DNA of 64,000 nt from Cydia pomonella. Its lineage: Eukaryota > Arthropoda > Insecta > Lepidoptera > Tortricidae. The translations under genes and the position numbers were made by a program. Shown here piece after piece: positions 10,201-18,600 of the stretch. The first letter of the stretch is position 1. The number at the start of each line of letters is the position of its first letter. The notes under the pieces are model-generated. The model saw nothing but the letters and a program-made list of their open reading frames with translations. It was not told where the DNA came from and made no database searches. Location: assembly GCF_033807575.1 (NCBI RefSeq), contig NC_084726.1, forward strand, positions 11,160,001 to 11,224,000, given 5' to 3'.

Positions 10201-10627
10201 AACTGTCTAGCTATCACGGTTCATGAGATACAGCCTGGTGACAGACGGACGGCGGGACGGACAGCGAAGTCTCAGTAATAGGGTCCCGTTTGACCCTTTG
10301 GGTACGGAAACATATAAATAGTAATATGAAAAATTTACACACAGGAATAACCCGCGTTTTTACGAACCTTTCTTCCAAAACCAATCGTATTTGCCCGTTT
10401 TAAAAAAGGGCAAAGCGGCAATTAGTAATACCTGAAATAAAGTATATAATAATATTTGATATTCATCACTAGGTTTTCGGTGAAGGAAATTACCGTAAGT
10501 AAACCAGAAAAATTCAAAGGAGTATAAGAAGTCCCCAACTTTACTCGCATTGGGCAAGCGACCAGCGTGGGGATACCGCGTGCCCTCTACTTACATGGGA
10601 GAAAATTAAGATGATTACAGATTTCAT
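1070..10627 (-). CDS. Secreted pacifastin-like protein, proximal gene (6 exons, 313 aa)
   Basis: Spliced model: complement of 10595-10627, 10368-10431, 5679-5786, 4377-4694, 2150-2356 and 1070-1281. The joined CDS is 942 nt with no internal stop. Residues 1 to about 20 form a hydrophobic signal peptide split between exons 1 and 2. Exons 3 and 4 give a Thr/Pro then Tyr/Glu/Pro-rich linker (about residues 33-175). Exons 5 and 6 each carry one six-cysteine module, followed by an acidic tail. The exon-5 module spaces its cysteines C-x17-C-x2-C-x-C-x6-C-x4-C, close to the pacifastin light-chain inhibitor signature; that family inhibits serine proteases outside the cell. After exon 2 every junction is phase 1. 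It lies head-to-tail with a paralogue at 12534-20870. Weak points are the GTTCGT donor of exon 2 and the extra length between Cys1 and Cys2. Function is inferred from cysteine spacing only. Confidence 0.72.
1468..1945 (+). mobile_element. Truncated non-LTR retrotransposon, RT C-terminal end
   Basis: A 148-codon frame contains LLGHVHRMKPSRIPRR, then GRP and a WETLAED segment. This is the conserved C-terminal tail downstream of the reverse transcriptase in LINE ORF2 proteins. It ends in a short GAT-rich tail. The catalytic RT domain is absent, so this is a 5'-truncated dead copy in the intergenic flank of the proximal gene. Confidence 0.75.
2150..2356 (-). CDS. Exon 5, proximal pacifastin-like gene (inhibitor module 1)
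   Basis: The acceptor TTGACATTTTCAG and donor CGCG|GTAAGT are both strong. The exon is 207 nt, phase 1 at both ends. It encodes ALSCEGNEQV and then CQLCTCNGEGILLCSRISC, matching the pacifastin core (Cys2-xx-Cys3-x-Cys4, Gly, Cys5-x4-Cys6). In characterised family members the reactive bond lies between Cys5 and Cys6. Aligning CSRISC with the known CTRKGC loop places Arg at the likely P1 position, which would predict a trypsin-like target. Confidence 0.8.
2800..2932. mobile_element. Small MITE with TTGCACCAA termini
   Basis: The left end AAGGGTCGGTTGCACCAA and the right end TTGGTGCAACTGGCCCTT are inverted repeats with two mismatches. The element is about 133 bp and has no coding capacity. Confidence 0.7.
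2947..3272 (+). repeat. Dispersed repeat starting CGGCCAAGTGCGAGTC
   Basis: It opens with the CGGCCAAGTGCGAGTC motif and closes with 'ggtcccgtttgacccttt' and a GGAAC motif. Other copies lie at 10029-10312 (+), 20418-20500 (+, partial), 49027-49240 (-) and 7660-7715 (+, 3' end only). No coding capacity; probably a non-autonomous transposon. Confidence 0.8.
3500..4370. other. Intron sequence without recognised feature
   Basis: AT-rich DNA within intron 4 of the proximal gene. I see no splice-flanked frame, no inverted-repeat ends and no similarity to the other repeats of the window, apart from homopolymer runs. Confidence 0.5.
4377..4694 (-). CDS. Exon 4, proximal pacifastin-like gene (Tyr/Glu/Pro repeat linker)
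   Basis: The acceptor is AATTATTACAG. The donor is AAAA|GTAACT, the only GT that keeps phase 1 before a stop in this frame. The 318-nt exon encodes a low-complexity stretch of imperfect 10-13 residue units such as TEPDYYNTGEP, TEPEYYITEAP and TEPEYYNTEGP, running into a Lys/Arg-rich end (YYEKRK). Repeated Tyr next to Glu/Asp are plausible sulfation sites in a secreted protein. Unit copy number may vary between alleles. The upstream half lacks Met and would be missed by ATG-based ORF calling. Confidence 0.72.
4914..5454. mobile_element. Inverted-repeat element with captured retroelement fragment
   Basis: The left end 'atatcgtcaggtgacaagc' (4914-) and the right end (-5454) are matching inverted repeats, with similarity continuing for about 30 bp. 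Inside lie three copies of AGGCTTCGTCA (about 5088-5175) and, on the minus strand, a fragment of the repetitive ORF that also occurs at 25397-25855. No transposase is visible. It lies in intron 3 of the proximal gene. Confidence 0.65.
5203..5406 (-). pseudogene. Retroelement-derived ORF fragment (GLWGPSARR family)
   Basis: A 67-codon frame with ETLGLWGPSARR and FAQRISIAVQRRNA matches the C-terminal half of the frame at 25397-25855 (VETLEPWGPSARR). Such frames recur in lepidopteran repeats and I take it as a transposon remnant. It occupies the interior of the inverted-repeat element at 4914-5454. Confidence 0.6.
5679..5786 (-). CDS. Exon 3, proximal pacifastin-like gene (Thr/Pro/Asp linker)
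   Basis: The 108-nt exon is phase 1 at both ends, with acceptor TAATTCAACAG and donor GACG|GTAATA. It encodes IKEFFRRSTTRRPHEAV followed by EQPDYDHTADSDY, leading into the Tyr-rich repeat of exon 4. A LINE fragment begins about 100 bp upstream of its acceptor, on the opposite strand. Confidence 0.68.
5890..7240 (+). mobile_element. 5'-truncated non-LTR retrotransposon with most of the RT domain
   Basis: The frame opens before the first Met (6044) with DQFGFTRGRSTTDA. It continues with the RT motifs CDLSKAFDCVDHDTL, MGVPQGSILGPFLFLVYIND and LFADDTSIIF (catalytic Asp-Asp), then the C-terminal NKLPSNLTKL region, and stops at 7162. The 3' end reads 'cctatttacagaataaacg' with a TTTCGAT-rich tail. 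It looks Jockey/CR1-like. The endonuclease and N-terminal RT are missing, so it cannot move by itself. It lies in intron 2 of the proximal gene, in the opposite orientation. Confidence 0.85.
7970..8100. repeat. Inverted-repeat element (GTAGCCAA family)
   Basis: Imperfect inverted arms ('gcgtagccaacttgctaatc' on the left, a complement near 8065-8095) surround 'actaatatgg'. A complete relative lies at 58640-58765. No coding capacity. Confidence 0.55.
8330..8985. repeat. Dispersed ~650-bp repeat, copy 1
   Basis: It is collinear with 23490-24150. Shared blocks include 'gcgtctttaacatttcgt', 'caaacggattaggcagcg' and 'gtgattttttccgacaac'. A short piece also occurs near 30590-30650. On the minus strand both long copies keep a frame with NLLHPFLT-RKRS-NMW, but there is no start or splice context to call it a gene. 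Confidence 0.7.
9357..9616 (+). repeat. tRNA-derived SINE (family 1), full length
   Basis: The tRNA-like head has box A (TGGCCTAGTGGG) and box B (GGCTCAAATCC). It is followed by the 'gggcatttattcgtgtgatg' body, an AT-rich stretch and the terminal TTTATTTATT tail. Internal pol III promoter boxes are visible; it is a SINE, not a functional tRNA. Confidence 0.88.
10029..10312 (+). repeat. Dispersed repeat starting CGGCCAAGTGCGAGTC
   Basis: Second full copy of the family at 2947-3272, in the same orientation. It ends about 55 bp before exon 2 of the proximal pacifastin-like gene, inside the downstream intron. Confidence 0.8.
10368..10431 (-). CDS. Exon 2, proximal pacifastin-like gene (signal peptide, part 2)
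   Basis: The acceptor is TACTTTATTTCAG. The 64-nt exon enters in phase 0 and leaves in phase 1. It encodes VLLIAALPFF followed by KTGKYDWFWKK, which completes the hydrophobic core begun in exon 1. It parallels exon 20822-20870 of the paralogue (VMLIVTAFG). The donor AAAG|GTTCGT is poor. It is accepted because it alone gives the phase required by exon 3 before a TAA stop two codons later. Confidence 0.6.
10595..10627 (-). CDS. Exon 1, proximal pacifastin-like gene (start, signal peptide part 1)
   Basis: The start context AAAGATGAAA leads to MKSVIILIFSH and a perfect donor CAT|GTAAGT. The 33-nt exon ends in phase 0, matching exon 2 across a 163-nt intron. Joined with exon 2 it gives a typical secretory leader with one Lys and then about 16 hydrophobic residues. 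No clear TATA box was seen upstream on this strand. Confidence 0.68.
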
Positions 10628-10739
10628 CTTTACGGCTGGCCGTCAAAATGCGCACAATCCAGTTTATGACAACTCTGAAATCATTTGAGCGTATTAAATT
10701 GATTCCAATTCTATTATTTAGCCAGATAATTCGTTTTTA

Positions 10740-11000
10740 ATGATGACGATACCTTAATGTCCATTTACGATTAATTTTAACAATCGTATACTTAAAGCTG
10801 GAACCCCACTGCATATGCACGGTCGAGCTACGCACGTGGGTACAAAAACGCTTCGTATCAAAGTGTAGCTCATGTTCTACATGTGACACATACACAGCAG
10901 CGCACGGGCACGCTTTGTACGAAATGACGTCCTGACACACGTTGGTGCGCGTGGCGTGCGAAGTCCCACTGCGACCCACGTTGTCCATGCTAAGGTTGAA
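10740..11000. other. GC-rich segment of unknown nature
   Basis: Markedly richer in CpG than its surroundings. On the minus strand an 83-codon frame with several Cys (CQDVISYKACPC) is open, but there are no convincing splice sites and the cysteine pattern is not that of the neighbouring genes. The ends (CCCACTGC near 10807 and GCAGTGGG near 10970) are inverted, so it may be a degenerate mobile element. Confidence 0.3.
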
Positions 11001-11059
11001 TTTGCCGTATTTTGGTGTGAGATCGGGGGAGATGAGAATCGTGCGTCCAATTTGACTTG

Positions 11060-11360
11060 GAAAAGAGCTCTAAGGGCCTACTTGCAGAATATACTATATG
11101 CAAGGTGTTCATTCTCACACGCTAGCACTTAAATGGTAGAACACACGGCCCGATTCGAAGAATGATTAAGACACATTTAAGATCTTGGAAAGATCGATAA
11201 CTAAGCGAGATGTCAAAATTGACGTTTATTTCGATCCCGCTCCCGCTGTCCCAATAAGATCTATCTACGATATTTCTAACGTCAAAGTGATATTGGTTGC
11301 CCGAATCGAGCTGTTTCTGTCAGTTGTACGATATACAAACGATATCTAAATGAGAACTTA
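11060..11360 (+). repeat. LINE 3' tail and partial MITE (CCCGATTCGAAGAATG family)
   Basis: 'gggcctacttgcagaata' at 11075-11095 is the 3' end motif of the Jockey/CR1-like elements of this window. At about 11148-11355 follows a MITE whose left end CCCGATTCGAAGAATGA matches the complete copy at 55726-55992. The right end is lost. Confidence 0.6.
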
Positions 11361-11457
11361 TCTGTAGGGCTGAGATGGTCGGATCTTTATCATTTGTCAC
11401 CGTGCCTGTCACGTTCTAACAAGTATGTAAGCGCGAAAGTGACGGACATAGTGACAA

Positions 11458-11770
11458 GTGATAAAAATGGAACCATGCTGCCACTGCAGAACTTATCGTT
11501 ATCGTATGTCATTTTTCGAATCAGTGCTGTTTAAGAGGAATCTTCTTCCGCGGACGCTCCGGTTATGGAATGAGCTCTCTCTTTTCTCGAGGGCCTACAG
11601 CATGAGGGTCTTCATATTTAAAAGGAGTGAACAGGCTTTTAAAGGGTCGGCAACGCGCATGTAACAACCCTGTAGTTGCAGGTTTCCACAGGCTACGGTG
11701 TCTACTTACCCTAAGGCTAGCCGTATGCTTGTTTGCCACCGTCGTTGTATAAAAAATACACGTTAACACT
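11458..11770 (+). mobile_element. LINE C-terminal fragment fused to a dispersed repeat
   Basis: The frame contains LFKRNLLPRTLRLWNEL, the last conserved block of LINE ORF2 proteins. After about 11640 the sequence becomes the repeat 'gtcggcaacgcgcatgtaac ... gcttgtttgccacc', also found at 42540, 47545, 49465 and 62815 (minus). A SINE tail follows at 11785-11835. Confidence 0.6.
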
Positions 11771-12465
11771 ATTCAATAAAACTCACTTTTGTGTAATTTG
11801 TGTAATAATGTCCTATAATATTTATTTATTTATTTTATAGGCTAGATGACAAGTTTCTATTAACCCTTTAACGGGCAAGACTGAAAAAAAACCTCAATTC
11901 AAACCTCATCGCCAATCTATAGTCCTAAAAAATTCTGTACAAGAAAAAAAAAAGATGACCTTTTTGAGACATATGATCTATAAAGGGTGTATCAGACGAT
12001 CAGGTTCAATTTGAGAATCAAATGTCTGTAGTATGGGACTCATTGTATAAAAGCAAATGTCTGTATGAAAGCAATACAACGGTCAGAAATAATCGTTAAT
12101 CTGATAATTGTACTCTAATTACAAAACGGCCCCTAACAAAACGGCAAGTGATCGTGACGTTGCAATGGCTTGAGAATCCGTCTTGAAATAAGGAAAATAA
12201 GAAAATTGCGTGTTTGGCGGTGAAATAATGCGTTTATGTCTATAGTTGCTATAAAATATGTTTTTATTGTATAATTCTTTTTTTTTTCATTTTTATCACT
12301 TAAAAATACTTAGATTTTGGAACTTAGCGGTCTTGTATTTTTTATTATTGCCATTCATTTTTATGAAGTATTTCGTACTTATCGTAGCTTTATTTGACTT
12401 TCATAAGCGCATTGTAATTATATGCCTACTTGAATAATGATCTATCTTTATCTTATCTTTATCTC

Positions 12466-12471
12466 TTTATT
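12466..12471 (-). terminator. Poly(A) signal AATAAA, distal pacifastin-like gene
   Basis: AATAAA on the minus strand, about 63 nt after the TAG of the terminal exon, in a suitable position to end that transcript. It abuts a dispersed repeat (12380-12465, also at 59745-59835). Confidence 0.5.
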
Positions 12472-12533
12472 TAACTAGGTTTTTTCTATGGAATTCAACA
12501 TGTGTCATCGTCCATGAGCGACCTGTTAACACA

Positions 12534-12652
12534 CTAGCTGAGGGGTCGGCCGACCTGGCAGGCAACCGGGCAGGATAGGATATCCTGCTGGATGCACGTA
12601 CAGTCGCAGGTGAGGCTGGCTTGAATCGTCTCTCCGCGGTCGCATCTGTATT
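12534..12652 (-). CDS. Terminal exon, distal pacifastin-like gene
   Basis: The acceptor ATGTCTGTTACAG gives a phase 1 entry completing Glu. The exon encodes EYRCDRGETIQASLTCDC and continues with cysteines spaced as in the proximal terminal exon, ending CPVACQVGRPLS and TAG. It is 31 residues shorter than the proximal counterpart and lacks the acidic tail. Confidence 0.72.
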
Positions 12653-15600
12653 CTGTAACAGACATTAACATATATTTTAATTAATATTTAACGACAGATT
12701 GTGATCAAGATCGAATTCGAGTCTACATCTTCAGCTTTGGCGATGCCATAATCTGTCTTTGATTGTTATTTTAAAAAAAAGTCAGGAAATAAATTGTTAC
12801 GAGTACTTTACTGTTAAATAATGAGTGGATATATAGGTCATACTGAGCAACTTTTACTATTTGACCAACCCCAAAATCGCAAAAAAAATGACTGTTTTAT
12901 ACATTTTGACTGCCTGACCTTGACATTTTCTATGGGAGAGTAATTTTTTTTCGCGATTTCGGGTTTGGTCCCATAGTAAAAGTGGCTCAATATTACATAT
13001 ATATTCAGCCCGTTAATTATTGCAGGTGCCTAAATAAATACCCTGTATTGTACTTGATCCAACATCCATTTTCATTTATTTATTCTAAAAACTGATTAAT
13101 GTAGTTTACGACAAATACTACCACGTACGAATACATAAACCATTTTATGTATTATCATTATTACTTGTAGGTAAAGAACACACAAGTATGTGCATGTGTG
13201 CGGGTTACTGAATACACAGTAACAATTAGTTGAGAGCATGTCCGCTTAGGGGCAGCACTAGTAGAGACATGCATGGGAAATTACCGAGAGCTACTTATTT
13301 ATTACAGTAATAACATATACTAATCTATGGACTATTATGCTACTCGATTCCGGCAACAACCGTCCTTTTAATATTGCCTTAGACCGCACTCTTAGGGCGA
13401 GCATTAGGTATGTTCTTGGAGCAGTAGTTTATACTAGTGAAAATATTACGGATTTCGTAGAGAGAGATGGCAATGCCATCTACACAACTATAGAACAAAT
13501 AAAACTATTTAGCAAAATTTAGTGTCAACGGCATTACATTGTAGATAGATAGATAGAATACTCTTTATTGGCACACCTCAGTAAAAATATACAAGAAAAA
13601 TAAACAATTGATTAAATTTAGAGGCAGACAACAGCCGAGAGAGAGGCGGGTTAGAGGCAGGCAGGCAGGATTGTACTATGGAAGGTGGAGGTACATTGTA
13701 CATACAGTGTACATTTACAGCGTGTATTTTTGATACGATCACATAATCAAGGGACAGTCAGTTTAGCCTGTAATTAACACACTTTCATAGGTTTTATAAA
13801 AAATGGACGACTTTTATTTAAATAAAATAATAATAATAATAATTTAGCCTATATACGTCCCACTGCTGGGCACAGGCCTCCTCTCATGCGCGAGAGGGCG
13901 AGGGGATTATTTAAATACTTAATTAAAAAAATAATTCAGCAAGCAATGTATCACTACTTTGTTTTAAATCAAAACGCTCATTAATGACACGACGTCACAA
14001 CTGTCACAAGTGCTCATGATGTACTTTACCACAACGCATGACCCTCTGCTAATATCTCTAGTAATCAAAAAATAAGACACGTACTTCATTGTTACTCTTT
14101 GCTCTTATTGCTATTAGTGTCCAATTGTATGTTACTTTTCTTTGTCTCTTGTCAATTTTCTTTTTGTCTCTTGTTATTTTGACACTTGGAGAGACTTTAC
14201 ACCTCCAAATTTTATTAGTATTAGTACTCTGACATTATTTATTTAATCGTATGGCATGTTATACAGATACAGAGAAATCATAAGTCGACCTCCAAAGAAT
14301 TAATCCACTTGATAGCTTCGTCGTTCAGTTTGATCAGGTCTTCCGGGGGGCCTCCAGTATATCGAGTAGATGGACATTCTTGGAAAATATGTCGGATACT
14401 CTGCTCCTCGGCACCACAGTGACAGGCGGGAGACTCCACCCACCCGCAACGATATTTATATAGGGCACAGCGACCGTGGCCGGTCCGCAATCTATTAAGG
14501 TTACACCATGTCCGCCTCGGCAGCTCGAACCCATCTATTTTCTTACCCGGAATAATCCCCGATCCAAACCTTCCATCCATTGCAGTACTCCAAAGTTGCA
14601 TCCACTCCCGGTTAGCGTTGTAGTCTCCTTGTGAAAGAGTTGACGCAATACTGTAGGGAGGGTTCCTGGACTTCAGGCGACTATTTACAGGGTGCGTGAA
14701 TTCACTGTGTATTGGTAGAATTGGGTTACCTCTAATTTTGCAAGTCTCTTTCATAAGCGCATCCTTTCTACGCAAATCAGGTGGCAGGATTCCACAAAGA
14801 ACTGGGAGCCAGTGGCATGGGGTAGAACGCAGTGTGCCGGATATGAGTCGCATAGTTTTATTTAGCTCCGTATCGACTTTGTTGGTGTGAACGCTGCCCA
14901 GCCAGACTGGCGCGCAATACTCAGCTGAGGAATATACCAGCGATAAGGCAGATGTACGCAAAGTGTTAGCATTTGCTCCCCAGGATGTACCAGTTAATTT
15001 GTGAATGATGTTGTTGCGTGTTTGTAGTTTACGTCCCGTACAAGTGAGATGTTCTTTGAAGGTCAGAGAGCGGTCAAGGGTGACACCGAGGTATTTTGGA
15101 GTAGAATTGTGTCTCAGGGTCGAACCGTTGAGAGAAACTTTGAGCTCGCGGTTTGCCAATTTGTTGTGTAGGTGAAAACAGCATGTTTCGGTCTTACTTG
15201 TGCTAGGTGTGAGGCGCCATGCTTTGAAATACCTTGCTAGTGTAACCATGTCCTGCGTTAATGTCCGCTCTAGGTTGTTAAAGGTCTTATGCTGCGTGAC
15301 TAGACAAATATCGTCGGCGTATATAAACGTACGAGCCAGGGTAGGAGGTAGGTCGTGGATGTACAGATTGAACAAGGTAGGGGCTAGTACAGAGCCCTGA
15401 GGCAACCCGTTGTTCAGTTTCTTCACGTTGCTGACCTTGGAACCCAGGTGAATGCGGAACCGTCGTTGAGAAAGCATGCTTGATATAAGTTGAACGATTT
15501 CTAAGTTGGGAACTGCCACTAAAAGTTTGTAAACCAGCCCCTCTCTCCATACTGTATCGTACGCTGCTGTTAGATCGATGAAAACTGCCCCAGATTTAAG

Positions 15601-18600
15601 TCCATTTTGGTATCCCGTCTCTATATGAGTGGTTAATGCTAGGACTTGATCTGTACAGTTGCGCCCGGACCTGAAACCCGCTTGCTCTACTGGAATAAAA
15701 TTGTCTATAAGCGGCCCTATTCTTTTCAGCAGGACTCTTTCCAGAAGTTTATACACATTACTCAGTAGAGCTATGGGGCGATAGCTAGAGGGGTCATCGT
15801 CATTCTTTCCTGGTTTCAGTAATGCGATCACTTTGGATTCTGTGAATAACCTAGGCAGTTTGTTGGACTTTAGAATTTCGGAGAAAAATAAAGATAGCCA
15901 CTTAATGGCATGTGAGCCAAGATTTATGAGGAATTCGTTGTAAATTTCATCGACCCCTGCTGCTTTTCCAGGCTGAAGACCTTTGATAGCTCGTTTGACT
16001 TCCTCCGCTGTGAAGGGCTTTGACAGGTCGGGGTCAGATTTATGTTCGGCCTTCAGCTGTTGCCACTTTTTCTTCACCTTTTTTGTCTCCAGCTTGTCTC
16101 CTTTTGCTCTGGACACAGAGACTAACCGGTTTGCTATCTGATCAGGGTGGATTGGAAGTACGGAACGCGACGATGACTGTTTACCAGAAAGCTTGTTTAA
16201 CACCCTCCATGCTTTACGACTTGAACGCCTGAAGTCCATCGATTGGACAGTATTCCTCCATTTATTGGAGCGGTTTTCGTCCAAGGTGGCTAGAAGTTCA
16301 GTGCCGATCGAGCTATCACCCGTTTTTTGGTAGTCTTTATAGAGCTGTTCACTAAGTTCATTCCATCCAGGAACATACTCCTTTCTGAAACCCCTACACA
16401 CGTGGGCCTTAGCAGAAGACAGAATCAATCCCACGAAACGTGTGTAGTTATGTGCTGTCGGAGGGATAAATCTGACACCTGCGTCCAATTTAGCTGCATA
16501 ACTAGGCCAGTCTGCACGGTTGAAGTTCCAACGAGGGAGTGGCATTGATTTAGTGAGTGGAATCTTTAGCCCTACTTCCAGTATTATAGGCCTATGTTGG
16601 CTGTTGGGGAAGTCCCGAAGGACGAGCCTGTCTGTTGGAAGAGGTGTACCTGAGGAGTCCCTAGTAACAAAGGTCAAATCCGGGTTATAGTCTTTTTTCC
16701 AGCGAGCTGAATGGAAAGTGCCCCTGTCCTTGGCATTGAAAACTAAAAAGAGATTGCTTGATTCAGCCCATTGTGCCAGGTTCAGCCCATTTGTATCACT
16801 CATTGCGTATCGCCATGATGTGTGATGACTATTAAAGTCTCCAGTATAAATGCATGGGTGAGGGAAGGTCGGCATCCCATTACCGGCCCAGGTAGCAAGA
16901 GGGGGTTTGTAGATGTTAGCAATCCTGAGGTCCTCGAGCTGGATGACGATTATAAAGTTATTTTGCGAATCATTAGCGTATATGACGCTCAGCACTTTCA
17001 GGGCGGATCGAGCATAAGTGGCAATGCCATACTTACTGTGGTTCAGTGCTTTAATGAGCGTAAAACCTGGTATGAGTCCTCTGATTTGGATATCCTGATC
17101 GTCTTTTGTGTGAGTTTCTTGGAGGTTTATGATGTCAATCTTATGATCTACAGCCAGCTTAGACATATATTCACATTTGGCTTTACTTATACCTTCAATG
17201 TTTAACTGGCAGATTCGGACTAAAGGTCCGAGATCTCTGGTCTGGGGGTTCTTAAAATACTCATTCTCTGACTCTGACATTGGGGACCTTTTACATCTCC
17301 AGATTTAATGTGTTTTTAACCATAGAGACTATACATCTCTATTGTATTGTAGTAATAATTTATTTTAAGATTATTATAATGTAATGTTTACCCAGGTATT
17401 GGCTGTTGTATTTATAAATGTTGTTATGAATTTTTCATGTCACTATATGATGTTACTATAAATGTTGTATTGACTTGTAAAAGAGCCCTTGAGGCCTACT
17501 TGCAGAATAAATTTTTGAATTTTGAATATTTGTTTATGTCACATAGCATGTAAGTTGTGGTTGAATAAAGATTTTATCTATCTATCTATTTATCTATGTA
17601 CGAAATACATTGCCTCTTGAAAAAAACACTAAACCTAAAAAAATCTTTCAGTATTGTTTTATAGCACTAAAACCTACGTCTATGTAGTTTAATTTTTAGG
17701 TTATATCTAAAATACACACATTAATATAATTATTTTATATTTTGATTTGTGTTTAGTGCAAGTCCATACATCCTTAGGCCCTCAGCAGACGGAGCGTAAG
17801 CATAAACGTCCCTAATCTTTCACTTCCTCAACAAAATATTGCAAAATGATACCTTGCAATATGATTTACTATTTACTAGTATAAAAAATAAACATACTCA
17901 CCGCTAAAATGAATCGGAACGGCTAAAATATAATCGCTATAGGTAGCCGGGTCGAGCTCCTCGCCCAGGAACCCACGGTCCTTGCATTCAAACGGCGCGC
18001 ACAGCATCATCGCCTTCTCGTAGATGCATGTGCACATCTCGCAGCCGAACTCATCTTCGATGCGCACGTATCTGGTATACACGCATTTTCTGACAAGCCC
18101 TGTGATAAGTTATGTTATTAGTTACATGAACCGCAGTCATGCAACAATATAATAATAATAATTCAGCCTATATACGTCCCACTGCTGGGCACAGGCCTCC
18201 TCTCATGTGCAAGAGGGCTCGGGCTATAGTCCCCACGCTAGCCCAATGCGGATTGGGGACTTCACATACACCTTTAAATTTCTTCGCAGATGTGTGCAGG
18301 TTTCCTCACGATGTTTTCCTTCACCGAAAAGCTAGTGGTAAATATCAAATGACATTTCGTACATAAGTTCCGAAAAACTCATTGGTACGAGTCAGGATTT
18401 GAACCCACGACCTCCGGATTGAAAGTCGGACGTCATATCCACTCGGCCACCACCGCTTCATGCAACAAGTTACTTTAAAAATATATTGATACACATTTTT
18501 ATTGCTGATTATACTTTGTTTACTTTGTATGTCTATCACGTCATCGGGACCTTACTAGTGAGTCTAATATTAATAATAATTATAATGTGTTTGTGCTTTT

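Noticed and set aside
18383..18460. tRNA gene on the minus strand
   Set aside because: Boxes A and B are present, but this is the head of a SINE joined to a repeat body; the same holds at 9357, 22258, 24790, 26791, 32904, 33436, 60720 and 61990.
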